Source of the DNA: CG2-30-36-16 sp964372115
Lineage (GTDB): Bacteria > Bacteroidota > Ignavibacteria > Ignavibacteriales > Ignavibacteriaceae
Length of the DNA stretch: 64,000 nt
NCBI GenBank assembly: GCA_964372115.1
Contig: CAYJPN010000020.1
Span: 1-64,000, forward strand
Direction: 5' to 3'
Under the pieces are notes generated by a model that ran no database searches, had not been told where the DNA came from, and saw only the letters and a list, made by a program, of their open reading frames with translations. The translations under genes were made by a program, and so were the position numbers. Below, in pieces: positions 44,298-52,434 of this stretch; the stretch's first letter is position 1; each line of letters opens with the position of its first letter.

Positions 44298-45236
44298 TTA
44301 AACTGTTTCAAATATTGCTTCTACAAACATTTTTGCATCGAATGATTGTAAATCATCTATTCCTTCACCAACGCCAATGTAACGGATTGGAATTTTTTGT
44401 TTGTTTACAATCTGGAAAACCATACCGCCTTTTGCCGTACCGTCTAATTTTGTAATTATCAAACCGGTTATATCAGTCACCTTGCTGAATTCATCCGCCT
44501 GAACAAGTGCGTTTTGACCGGTGTTACCATCGAGAACTAGAAAAGTTTCATTGGGAGCATACGGCAATACTTTTGAAAGTACACGCTTAATTTTGCCAAG
44601 TTCATCCATCAAGTGCATTTTATTGTGAAGCCGCCCCGCAGTATCAATCAAGACAACATCGATATTATTCTTTTTTGCAAGTTGTACTGTTTCAAATGCA
44701 ACAGAAGAAGGATCAGAACCGTGTGGTTTTTGGACAATTTCTACACCGGCTCGTTTTGCCCAAATATCTAGTTGCTCGCTGGCGGCTGCGCGGAAAGTAT
44801 CGGCGGCTCCTACCATCACTTTTAGACCTGCATTTTTAAAATTATGCGCAAGCTTTCCAATGGTAGTTGTCTTCCCTACCCCGTTCACTCCAACAATTAG
44901 TATGACAAACGGTTTGTATTTTTCAATTTCAAGTTGATGCGAAGATTTTTCAACATTTAGCACCGCAGTTAATTCCTGCTTAATCGTCTCAACAAGAGTA
45001 TGGCTTTCTCTGTCTTTTTCTTTTCTGAGTTTTATTCTCGCCTTATCAATTATGAGTTCCGCAGTATCAAAACCAATATCAGATGTAATTAATATCTCTT
45101 CAATTTCTTCGAGCGTTTTTTCGTCAACAACAGCTCTGCCGTTTACAACTTCGGCGATAGAATTAACAATTTTTGTGCGGGTTTTTGTTAACCCGTCTTT
45201 AAGTTTCTTAAAATTTATATTATCAAACAGACTCAT
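44298..45236 (-). CDS. ftsY: signal recognition particle receptor FtsY
   Basis: 312 residues, the NG-domain core without the acidic N-terminal A domain. GTPase motifs: GVNGVGKTTTIGKLA (G1), DTFRAAASEQLD (G2), DTAGRL (G3) and TKLDGTAKGG (G4). FtsY receives ribosome-SRP complexes at the membrane for co-translational insertion. It overlaps the phosphatidyltransferase gene by 14 bases. Confidence 0.95.
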   Translation of the reverse strand: MSLFDNINFKKLKDGLTKTRTKIVNSIAEVVNGRAVVDEKTLEEIEEILITSDIGFDTAELIIDKARIKLRKEKDRESHTLVETIKQELTAVLNVEKSSHQLEIEKYKPFVILIVGVNGVGKTTTIGKLAHNFKNAGLKVMVGAADTFRAAASEQLDIWAKRAGVEIVQKPHGSDPSSVAFETVQLAKKNNIDVVLIDTAGRLHNKMHLMDELGKIKRVLSKVLPYAPNETFLVLDGNTGQNALVQADEFSKVTDITGLIITKLDGTAKGGMVFQIVNKQKIPIRYIGVGEGIDDLQSFDAKMFVEAIFETV

Positions 45237-45789
45237 AATTTTTCTTTTTTATAAATTCCATGGCGCGTACAATATAACCGATAAATGAAGCAACAATAAG
45301 TAGTAGACTTGTGCCATATAATAATTTGAATAAAATAAACGATCTATCAACATTTAAAAGAATAAACAGAATAACAAAACCAATGCTTAACACTGTAATT
45401 TTGCCGAGCATATTCGATGGCAGAACTTTACCTATTTTTTTGGAGACATAAATGCCTCCGACGAAAATAAAAATATCTCTTAGAATAATCATCCAGAAAT
45501 AATATGCGGGTATCTGTCCTATTAAAAATAATTTTATTACAACTGCTCCAATTCCAATTTTGTCGGCAAGCGGATCAATTATTTTTCCCATTTCGGTTAC
45601 CTGGTTTAACTTACGGGCAAGGTAGCCGTCCATTAAATCGGTAAACAAAGCAAATATACATAGTGCAAATATTATTAAACGATTTTCATTAAAATTATCC
45701 AATAGCAGCCAAAGCGGCACTGCCAAAAACAACCTAATCAAACTAAGCATGTTTGAAGAATTTAAAAGTTCTTTATAATTTACTTTCAT
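45223..45789 (-). CDS. pgsA: CDP-alcohol phosphatidyltransferase family protein
   Basis: 188 residues, integral membrane enzyme with about five or six helices. The CDP-alcohol phosphotransferase signature is complete: DLMDGYLARKLNQ, then MGKIIDPLADK (DxxDGxxARx8GxxxDxxxD). It probably makes phosphatidylglycerophosphate from CDP-diacylglycerol and glycerol-3-phosphate, but other alcohols are possible. Size and motif favour PgsA. It begins within the stop of the S8 protease gene (ATGA overlap). Confidence 0.85.
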   Translation of the reverse strand: MKVNYKELLNSSNMLSLIRLFLAVPLWLLLDNFNENRLIIFALCIFALFTDLMDGYLARKLNQVTEMGKIIDPLADKIGIGAVVIKLFLIGQIPAYYFWMIILRDIFIFVGGIYVSKKIGKVLPSNMLGKITVLSIGFVILFILLNVDRSFILFKLLYGTSLLLIVASFIGYIVRAMEFIKKKNYESV

Positions 45790-48700
45790 TTTATTACCGC
45801 AAATTTTCCAACTTTTTCTTCTATTTCGTTATTTAACTCATCAAGTTTTACTATTCGAAAGATATAAATTCCGGTATTTAATTGCTCACCGGTTTCATCT
45901 TTTAAATTATACTCCACACCGCCATTACCATCTGTTTCGTGAAGTTCTGAAACTCGTTTTCCGTTTATATTCCAGATTATAATTTTTGCACGCTGCGGTA
46001 AATTGGCAAATGTAACTTTGCCGTAATTCACTCTTGCCGGGTTTGGATAAACATAAACATCATTTAAGTTTTGCGCATAACCGGTGAGCACAATATAACT
46101 TCCGGCACTGCTATTAATTGCTAAACCGGTGGATGATTTTATATTTTTTACATGAAGCGTATATTCAATTCCAATTGAGCCAACCGGCTTGTTGCCTGAA
46201 AGATTTAGATAAATAATCTTCTTATCACTATTGTCGACAGAAACGGACGATACCGAGTTCAATGGTTGGAATGTATAGTTTGCCGCAAGAGTTGCCGTTG
46301 TTTCATCAACAGGCAAATTAAAAACCAGTTTAATAGAATAGGGAGACAATATTTCGTAGGACGTTAAATAAAATTCATCTGTTAAAGAAACCTCAACAAC
46401 ATTAAATGAAATTGTATCCGCGGCTATCGGCGAACCGTATAAATCTTTTATATTATTTACGACAAGACGGTTGTTGCCATGTGGCAAATTATCTTTGAAT
46501 GTAAGTAAATATGAAAATTGATTTGCCGGTGATATTGAGTTCGGAGAACCTAATCCTATAATTGAAAATGAATTTAAATTATCAATTGTATTCCACATTT
46601 TTTCATCAAAACTTACCAACACCGCGCGGGCGGTTTTGTTAATAACAGAGAGCACCTGCGCCGGTTTGTGTACATATATTTTTACAAATGCCGAACTATT
46701 TGATAATTTTTCAAACTTAGAATTGTCGAACGCCCGGATAGAATAAAAGTATGTCAGTCCATTTACAACTTGATTGTCCGCATATGTATTATTTAAAGTA
46801 GAGTCGATGATGGTTAGACTATCTGTCGATGGACCGCGTAAAACATAAAACTTATCCCCCGCCCCGTTCCAGGTTAAAACAACCTGCGATGTTGACGAGC
46901 TGTGACCGGATAACGCGTACGGTGTGGAAGCTTTTTGCGAAACAGTAAACTCAAAAAACTTTATACCGTTTATCGTCGGAAAACCAATTTCGGTTACACC
47001 GTTTTGATTCAAATCTCCTGCGAACACAGCATTAGAATTTATATTTTCTTTGTACGATATAATAGTACTTTTACCAGCATTATATTTAAAGATATACGAA
47101 TAAGGATAGATAAACAGAACAAGTTCATCTTTACTGTCGGCATCAACATCAACAAACTTTATGCTGTTATTATAATCGGCAAAAAATGCAGTAAATTCTG
47201 ATGAAGGATCGACAAATGCTTTATCGAAAATAGGCATCAAAGTATTATTGCTATACTCAAAAATTATTAGCCGGTGAAATGGTGCGATATCTAGTTCGTC
47301 AATAGAATGAAGTAATACCGCTAAATCGATATTCCCATCACCGTTATAATCGCCTACGGATAATGCTGCCGCACTGCCGAGAAATTCAGTTGAATAAACA
47401 TCTCCTTTTACTAAACCGGTTCCGTTATATTCGTAATTAAACAAATCCCCATCACGGTCAATCATCCAAATTTCATTATTACCGTTTTTATTTAGATCGG
47501 CTACAACTGCACCGGGTGAATCGAATTGATTTTGAAACGGTCCTTTTGGCGAAAAATTAGGAAGCGATATTTTGTTCTGAACCTGCAGGGTAGAATTAAT
47601 TTCCCACATTGCAAAGGATGTATCACTTTCTATTACAAGCGCTTCCATTTTTCCATCATTATCTATATCAGCGGTTAAAACCGTCCAAAAACCACCTGAA
47701 CTGTCTGCGAACTTTACATCTAGTTTTGATGAGCCTTGGATGGATTGTTCAAGAATAAAACCATCGCGAACGAATGAAGAAAGAAAATCTTTTTTGCCGT
47801 TAAAATTAAAATCGCCGAAGTCTCGGAAAATTTGTTCTTTTACCGAATCTATTTTTACAAGCTGATTATTTTGAAGTTTGAATATTGATGTCCACCTTGG
47901 GTTTAATAACTCTCTAACCGCTACCTCATCATAATCAGACGTAGTTAAATTTATAGGACGATCAAAAATGCTTCCTGCAGGCAGCGTATATGGGAGATCA
48001 GTTTCAGCCGCTATTGTTGCATCATATGCTGGGACAAAAATAAAATTTTGATTATTATCTTTTATAATAGTTTTAAGACCAACAAGATTTTCAGCTTCAA
48101 AATAAACCTCATAAGTACTCCCCTGCTCAACAAGTTGTTTGGGGATAAAACCATAATGGAAATTTTTTATAAACTGGTTGTTAGTAGCAAAGCCATCAAG
48201 CGTAACAAATTGAAAAGCAGTACTGCCCTCTTTTCGGTAATACATGCGCGCAACTGACGGCTCATCCGTGTGCATTGCAGCCATTATAGTTGCCTTCTCA
48301 CCGTAAAAAGCCGGGCCGACAGAAATTAATTGGGCTTTGGGCGGAGTCTTGTTTACAAAAAAGTTTATACGCTCTTCCATTGTACCACCGTTTGTTAGAT
48401 ACACCAATAATCTTAGTGTATAAACAGTATCGGGCAATGTTTGTAAAGGAAGAGAATATATTCTTTCTGAAGCAGTTTGATTTTTAATACCGGTTAACAG
48501 GGTGTTCCATGAAGTTGGATTTAAACCCGTACCGTAGTATAAATCATATTTTGAAAAATATGCCGAGAGAATAGTAGCGTTTATATTTAGTGTATCTTTT
48601 AGTGTGTTAAAATCCTGTTTAGGATAATCATATTTTATTACCGACGGAGCGACAACGGAAAGCGCTTTCAATAAATTTAATCTTCCTGCACCGCTTTTTA

Positions 48701-49979
48701 AATCCCAGCCTGCTTCACCTATATCATCCGCTGTTGATTTTAACATTTGTTTTACTTCTTCATTTGTAAAATTACCGAGGCTTCTTATTAATGATGCGGC
48801 GGCAGATACAAATGGCGCCGAAGCGGAGGTGCCGCTTATTATTGAGTAATTATCATTACGAGCAGTAGTTAAAATTGAAGAACCGGGAGCAACCATATCT
48901 AATGTTGAACCGTAATTTGATCCGCCGGCTACATAATCCTGCTCAGTAGAATTTCCTATCGAAATAACTTCAGAATATCCGCTAGGGTAATGAGGTTCGT
49001 TAGAACCGGAGTTTCCCGCACTTGCTATAAGCACAAGGTTATGAAGATATGCGTATCTAACAACATCGCGAAGCACAAATGAAAAAGAATAATCACCGAA
49101 ACTCATGTTTATAACTTTTGCACCCGATTGAACCGCGTATAAAATGGCGGCAGCGACATCATCTTCTTCACCGTACCCGCCCGGATCGAATGCGCGGAGA
49201 TTAAGCATTTTTATTTTTGGCGCAGTACCGGCAATACCTGTCAAATTGTTTGTTTCAGCACCGGCTATTCCGGCAATATAAGTTCCGTGATTATTTTCAT
49301 CCATCGGATCATTATCCCAATTCAAATAATCTCCACCGGTTGAATCAAATGGAAAACCAACCCGATCAGTAAAATCCCAACCATGCCAATCATCAACAAA
49401 ACCGTTATTATCATCATCAACACCGTTGCTGCTTTTGTCGCTCCCAAGGTTGTCTGTTCCGGTTTCACCTGTGTTTATATAAATTTTATTCTTTAAATCG
49501 GTGTGAAGGTAATCAATTCCAGTATCAATTATAGCCAGCAAAACTGTGTCGGAACCCTGAGTAATATTCCATGCATCGAAAGCTTTTATTTTTTCTAATG
49601 CCCATTGATCGCCCGCAAGACTGTCATTCGGGGTTATATCTGTTTTATAGTAATTTGCTTTTTGAATGTATTCAACATCTTCATCGGATAATAAATAAGT
49701 TCGATAATTTTGCAGGTCAGATTCATTTTCAAAATCAATTTTTATTATACGCGAAAGCACTTCATCATTTTTTATAATACCCTTTGCAAGATGATTTACT
49801 TTCGCCACCTTGTTTAATGGTCTATTTACCGGATTATTTTTTAGTATTTGTTTATTTAAAACTTTTTGATTTATGGATTCAAAACTTACATTACTTTTAT
49901 ATTTTACAAATAACGAAGTTTGAGAAAAAGAAAAGGACGATATGCAAAGAACGATAAGAACAAAAAGTTTAAACTTCAT
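45786..49979 (-). CDS. S8 family subtilisin-like peptidase with VCBS/FG-GAP repeats and T9SS sorting domain
   Basis: 1397 residues. Signal peptide (LFVLIVLCISSFSFSQ), a propeptide, then the S8 domain with Asp152 (AIIDTG), His231 (NHGTYIAG) and Ser385 (GTSASAP); an oxyanion Asn lies in SAGNSGS. Next come beta-rich domains, at least five DxDxDG-type VCBS/FG-GAP motifs between about residues 730 and 1020 (for example GDYNGDGNID), an Fn3-like domain, Ig-like segments, and a C-terminal type A sorting domain (VYPNPARVNYGKV, then NTGIYIFRI). It is probably exported by T9SS and attached to the surface. It sits between purF and pgsA, overlapping both. Confidence 0.88.
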   Translation of the reverse strand: MKFKLFVLIVLCISSFSFSQTSLFVKYKSNVSFESINQKVLNKQILKNNPVNRPLNKVAKVNHLAKGIIKNDEVLSRIIKIDFENESDLQNYRTYLLSDEDVEYIQKANYYKTDITPNDSLAGDQWALEKIKAFDAWNITQGSDTVLLAIIDTGIDYLHTDLKNKIYINTGETGTDNLGSDKSSNGVDDDNNGFVDDWHGWDFTDRVGFPFDSTGGDYLNWDNDPMDENNHGTYIAGIAGAETNNLTGIAGTAPKIKMLNLRAFDPGGYGEEDDVAAAILYAVQSGAKVINMSFGDYSFSFVLRDVVRYAYLHNLVLIASAGNSGSNEPHYPSGYSEVISIGNSTEQDYVAGGSNYGSTLDMVAPGSSILTTARNDNYSIISGTSASAPFVSAAASLIRSLGNFTNEEVKQMLKSTADDIGEAGWDLKSGAGRLNLLKALSVVAPSVIKYDYPKQDFNTLKDTLNINATILSAYFSKYDLYYGTGLNPTSWNTLLTGIKNQTASERIYSLPLQTLPDTVYTLRLLVYLTNGGTMEERINFFVNKTPPKAQLISVGPAFYGEKATIMAAMHTDEPSVARMYYRKEGSTAFQFVTLDGFATNNQFIKNFHYGFIPKQLVEQGSTYEVYFEAENLVGLKTIIKDNNQNFIFVPAYDATIAAETDLPYTLPAGSIFDRPINLTTSDYDEVAVRELLNPRWTSIFKLQNNQLVKIDSVKEQIFRDFGDFNFNGKKDFLSSFVRDGFILEQSIQGSSKLDVKFADSSGGFWTVLTADIDNDGKMEALVIESDTSFAMWEINSTLQVQNKISLPNFSPKGPFQNQFDSPGAVVADLNKNGNNEIWMIDRDGDLFNYEYNGTGLVKGDVYSTEFLGSAAALSVGDYNGDGNIDLAVLLHSIDELDIAPFHRLIIFEYSNNTLMPIFDKAFVDPSSEFTAFFADYNNSIKFVDVDADSKDELVLFIYPYSYIFKYNAGKSTIISYKENINSNAVFAGDLNQNGVTEIGFPTINGIKFFEFTVSQKASTPYALSGHSSSTSQVVLTWNGAGDKFYVLRGPSTDSLTIIDSTLNNTYADNQVVNGLTYFYSIRAFDNSKFEKLSNSSAFVKIYVHKPAQVLSVINKTARAVLVSFDEKMWNTIDNLNSFSIIGLGSPNSISPANQFSYLLTFKDNLPHGNNRLVVNNIKDLYGSPIAADTISFNVVEVSLTDEFYLTSYEILSPYSIKLVFNLPVDETTATLAANYTFQPLNSVSSVSVDNSDKKIIYLNLSGNKPVGSIGIEYTLHVKNIKSSTGLAINSSAGSYIVLTGYAQNLNDVYVYPNPARVNYGKVTFANLPQRAKIIIWNINGKRVSELHETDGNGGVEYNLKDETGEQLNTGIYIFRIVKLDELNNEIEEKVGKFAVIK

Positions 49980-51453
49980 ACATTTCCTTTATAAAGTTGT
50001 GGTCTATTGTGGTTGGATAATTACCCGAAAAACATGCGGTGCAGAAATTTTTATCATCAGCCTCCTTTACAGCTTCAAGCATCTCATCAATGGTAAGATA
50101 TTCCAGGCTATCGACTTCAAGGTATTTTTCAATTTCTTTAATATTACCCCCAACACGGGTTGCAATAAGTTCATCGCGACTTGGAAAGTCCATTCCGTAA
50201 TAACAGGGATGCATAATAGGCGGCGAACTAATACGCAAATGAATTGCTTTAGGGTTTGCTTCTTTTATCAAATTAACCAATTGTTTTGATGTTGTACCGC
50301 GAACAATTGAATCATCAACCACTACAACTGTTTTTCCCTCAAGAACTCCTTTTACAATATTAAATTTTATTCTAACGCCAATTTCCCGGTTCTTCTGTCC
50401 TGGCTGAATAAATGTTCTGCCGATATAGTGACTGCGTATCAATCCGATGTCAGGTTTGCAGTTTATCCCTTGCTTTTCAAGCTCGCGCTGGTAACCAAGC
50501 GCAGTTGTGTTCGAGCTGTCGGGTACGCTTATTACAATTACTTTATCTCCATCAGGATCATTAACAGGATGTTTGCGTGCGAGTACTTTTCCAAGCCTGC
50601 GGCGCATTTTATCAACATTATGTCCGAATATAAAACTATCCGGTCGGGAAAAATAAATGAATTCAAAAATGCAATGCTTTTGTGCGGGAAGTTCTTTTTC
50701 TGATATTTTATAAGATTTAATTTCTTTTGTTTCTATAGTTTCTATATCAATAACAATCATTTCACCGGGATCAACTTCACGCAAAAACTGCCCGCTGTTT
50801 ATATCAAACGCGCATGTTTCGGAAGCAACCATAAACGAACCGTTCAGCCGTCCGAGAGCAAGCGGGCGAAATCCGTAGGGATCGCGTGCAGCTATTAGTT
50901 TATCGTTCGTCATTATCACAAGGCAGTACGCTCCTTCAATACGCTGAAGAGCTCCCCTGATCTGATCAATCGGGTTTTCGAGTTTGCTGCGAGCTATAAG
51001 GTGTAAAATTACTTCTGTATCGCTTGACGTTTGAAAAATTGCTCCATCATTTACAAGCTCCTCTCGAAGTTGGGTGGCGTTTGTGAGATTACCATTATGA
51101 GCCACCGAAAGATTTCCGAGCCGGTAATTAACAATAAATGGCTGTATATTTTTGCGCGATTTTGATGATCCGGTAGTTGAATAACGGTTATGCCCAATAG
51201 CTACTGAGCCTTTTAATTCATCACCAAAAACTGAGGAATCTGCAAAAACCTCCGATACAAGTCCGCTACCTTTAATAATATTAAAATGAATTTTTCCTTT
51301 TTCATCGGATTCTCTCGTTACAATTCCGCATGCTTCCTGTCCTCGGTGCTGAAGAGCGTGAAGTCCGTAATAAGTATGCAACGCTGCGTCTTTACTCCCG
51401 TAAATACCAAATATTCCGCAAAAGCTTTTAGGTTTATCGTCTAAGTAGTCCAT
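49969..51453 (-). CDS. purF: amidophosphoribosyltransferase
   Basis: 494 residues. First committed step of purine synthesis: PRPP plus glutamine to phosphoribosylamine. An 11-residue propeptide precedes Cys12 (FCGIFGIYG), the N-terminal nucleophile. The PRPP site is VVVVDDSIVRGTTS. Four cysteines at the positions used by Bacillus PurF for a 4Fe-4S cluster are visible: KHCIF, HPCYYG and NFCTAC. This is therefore a clostridial/Bacillus-type oxygen-sensitive enzyme. Overlaps the S8 protease gene by 11 bases. GAGG upstream of the ATG. Confidence 0.95.
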   Translation of the reverse strand: MDYLDDKPKSFCGIFGIYGSKDAALHTYYGLHALQHRGQEACGIVTRESDEKGKIHFNIIKGSGLVSEVFADSSVFGDELKGSVAIGHNRYSTTGSSKSRKNIQPFIVNYRLGNLSVAHNGNLTNATQLREELVNDGAIFQTSSDTEVILHLIARSKLENPIDQIRGALQRIEGAYCLVIMTNDKLIAARDPYGFRPLALGRLNGSFMVASETCAFDINSGQFLREVDPGEMIVIDIETIETKEIKSYKISEKELPAQKHCIFEFIYFSRPDSFIFGHNVDKMRRRLGKVLARKHPVNDPDGDKVIVISVPDSSNTTALGYQRELEKQGINCKPDIGLIRSHYIGRTFIQPGQKNREIGVRIKFNIVKGVLEGKTVVVVDDSIVRGTTSKQLVNLIKEANPKAIHLRISSPPIMHPCYYGMDFPSRDELIATRVGGNIKEIEKYLEVDSLEYLTIDEMLEAVKEADDKNFCTACFSGNYPTTIDHNFIKEMYEV

Positions 51454-51485
51454 TTCCTCTTATCAATTTATCCAAAGATTAGGAA

Positions 51486-51514
51486 CAAAGTTAACCATTT
51501 CTATTCACTTGAAA
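51486..51514 (-). promoter_or_regulatory. candidate promoter of purF
   Basis: On the minus strand TAACTTTG (51493 to 51486) is a perfect TAnnTTTG. TTTC (51514 to 51511) lies 17 bases upstream as a -33 box. The purF ATG at 51453 is 32 bases downstream. Confidence 0.5.
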
Positions 51515-51575
51515 AAATAGAATAGAGGAGAAAAAGAAAAAAGGTATTTTTAAGTAGCAAAGGAATTGTTGATAT

Positions 51576-51692
51576 GAAGGATTCTTCAGAATTTTTAAAA
51601 AAAACTTTTCCAAACTTAGCCGAATACTCGAATTCCGGAGGTTAATTCTTTTGGAAAAGGAATAAAGATAGTTACAAAATCGAGAATCCTTC
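51576..51692. repeat. nested inverted repeats in gene-free region
   Basis: The stretch 51454-51777 has no convincing gene. Within it, GAAGGATTCT (51576-51585) pairs with AGAATCCTTC (51683-51692), and inside that CTTTTCCAAA (51605-51614) pairs with TTTGGAAAAG (51650-51659). Both arms are perfect 10-bp repeats in nested order, giving an element of 117 bases. It could be a small non-autonomous element, a structured RNA or a dispersed genomic repeat. I see no flanking target-site duplication. Confidence 0.5.
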
Positions 51693-51734
51693 GGTGAAAT
51701 GGATGAGACTTTTAGAAGTTGCAAACTTTTGAGA

Positions 51735-51758
51735 GGTATTCCAAATTTTACGAATACC
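51735..51758. repeat. small inverted repeat downstream of the STAS-like gene
   Basis: GGTATTC (51735-51741) pairs with GAATACC (51752-51758) around a 10-base loop. It lies 20 bases beyond the 3' end of the minus-strand STAS-like gene, a plausible place for a transcript-end hairpin, but no T-run follows in either direction. Confidence 0.4.
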
Positions 51759-51777
51759 CCAAAATTACTCGCAAATA

Positions 51778-52149
51778 TTATTCGTCACCTGCAAGCCAGG
51801 CATAGGCATGAGCTGTAGTATTAAAGTATTTAAAACTACTCCATCTAACATTTGGATCTGTCTGTTCTAAATAAGGACTTTCGTTGATATCACCGGAGAT
51901 GACAATTGCGATTTTATCATGCCGGGTAAATCCAAAATGCTCGAGAGAATTTCCATCGGTGTATATTCTGTAATTTTCCTCCCCGAGAATAGTATTTGAG
52001 TGATCCAATAAAAAATGTTTGCAGTTGTATTCACGAGCAATTTCTATCGCGTCTATTGAATATTGTTGAGCAATTTTAAAATTTACTCTTCCCTCGACGT
52101 TAACTTGAACTATTTCTTTTTCTTCTATGTAATTAATCGTACAACTCAT
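51778..52149 (-). CDS. STAS/SpoIIAA-like domain protein, function unknown
   Basis: 123 residues. Alternating strands and helices (IVQVNVEGRVNFKIAQQYSIDAIEIA, seen as EGRVNFKIAQQY) and the later FGFTRHDKIAIVIS and AHAYAWLAG segments resemble the STAS/SpoIIAA-like superfamily, in which the last helix contains a xxxAxxWL pattern. That assignment is by shape and is tentative. It stands alone between purF and the M1 peptidase gene. The ATG has no strong ribosome site; AGAAT lies upstream. Confidence 0.6.
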   Translation of the reverse strand: MSCTINYIEEKEIVQVNVEGRVNFKIAQQYSIDAIEIAREYNCKHFLLDHSNTILGEENYRIYTDGNSLEHFGFTRHDKIAIVISGDINESPYLEQTDPNVRWSSFKYFNTTAHAYAWLAGDE

Positions 52150-52434
52150 TACAAAATTCTTTCAATATTTTATCATTTTTAAAACCCAGCAGAATGGGTA
52201 CAACATAATCTTATTTTACGGCAGTTGAAATGGCAATCGGGATGCAAATACCCCTGAGAGTCAACTCTGACTATCGCTTTGGAATTTGCATGAATGGAAA
52301 TCGCATCGATTAAGAAAAAGAAGATATATTTTTTTACATTATACCGGTGGCTTTTTGCAGCCGCCGGCAAAAAATAGAATTATTTTTTCTTTTCTTAAAC
52401 TTTACTACCTAAACTTTTACTCTTCCTCTTTCAC
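52150..52434. other. intergenic region with two hairpins, no gene seen
   Basis: Between the M1 peptidase and STAS-like genes (both minus strand). ACCCA (52184-52188) pairs with TGGGT (52195-52199); on the minus strand it is followed by TTTTAAAA, a weak terminator. CCGGTGGC (52344-52351) pairs with GCCGCCGG (52360-52367) around an eight-base loop, a GC-rich 8-bp stem standing out in AT-rich DNA. Its function is unclear. A 63-codon minus-strand frame here has no recognisable features. Confidence 0.4.

Noticed and set aside
51491..51724. 77-codon minus-strand open frame between purF and the STAS-like gene
   Set aside because: Low-complexity product, no ribosome site, covers the nested inverted repeats and the purF promoter.
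52179..52370. 63-codon minus-strand open frame
   Set aside because: No recognisable motif and made of two hairpin regions; I considered a decayed transposase remnant but found no support.
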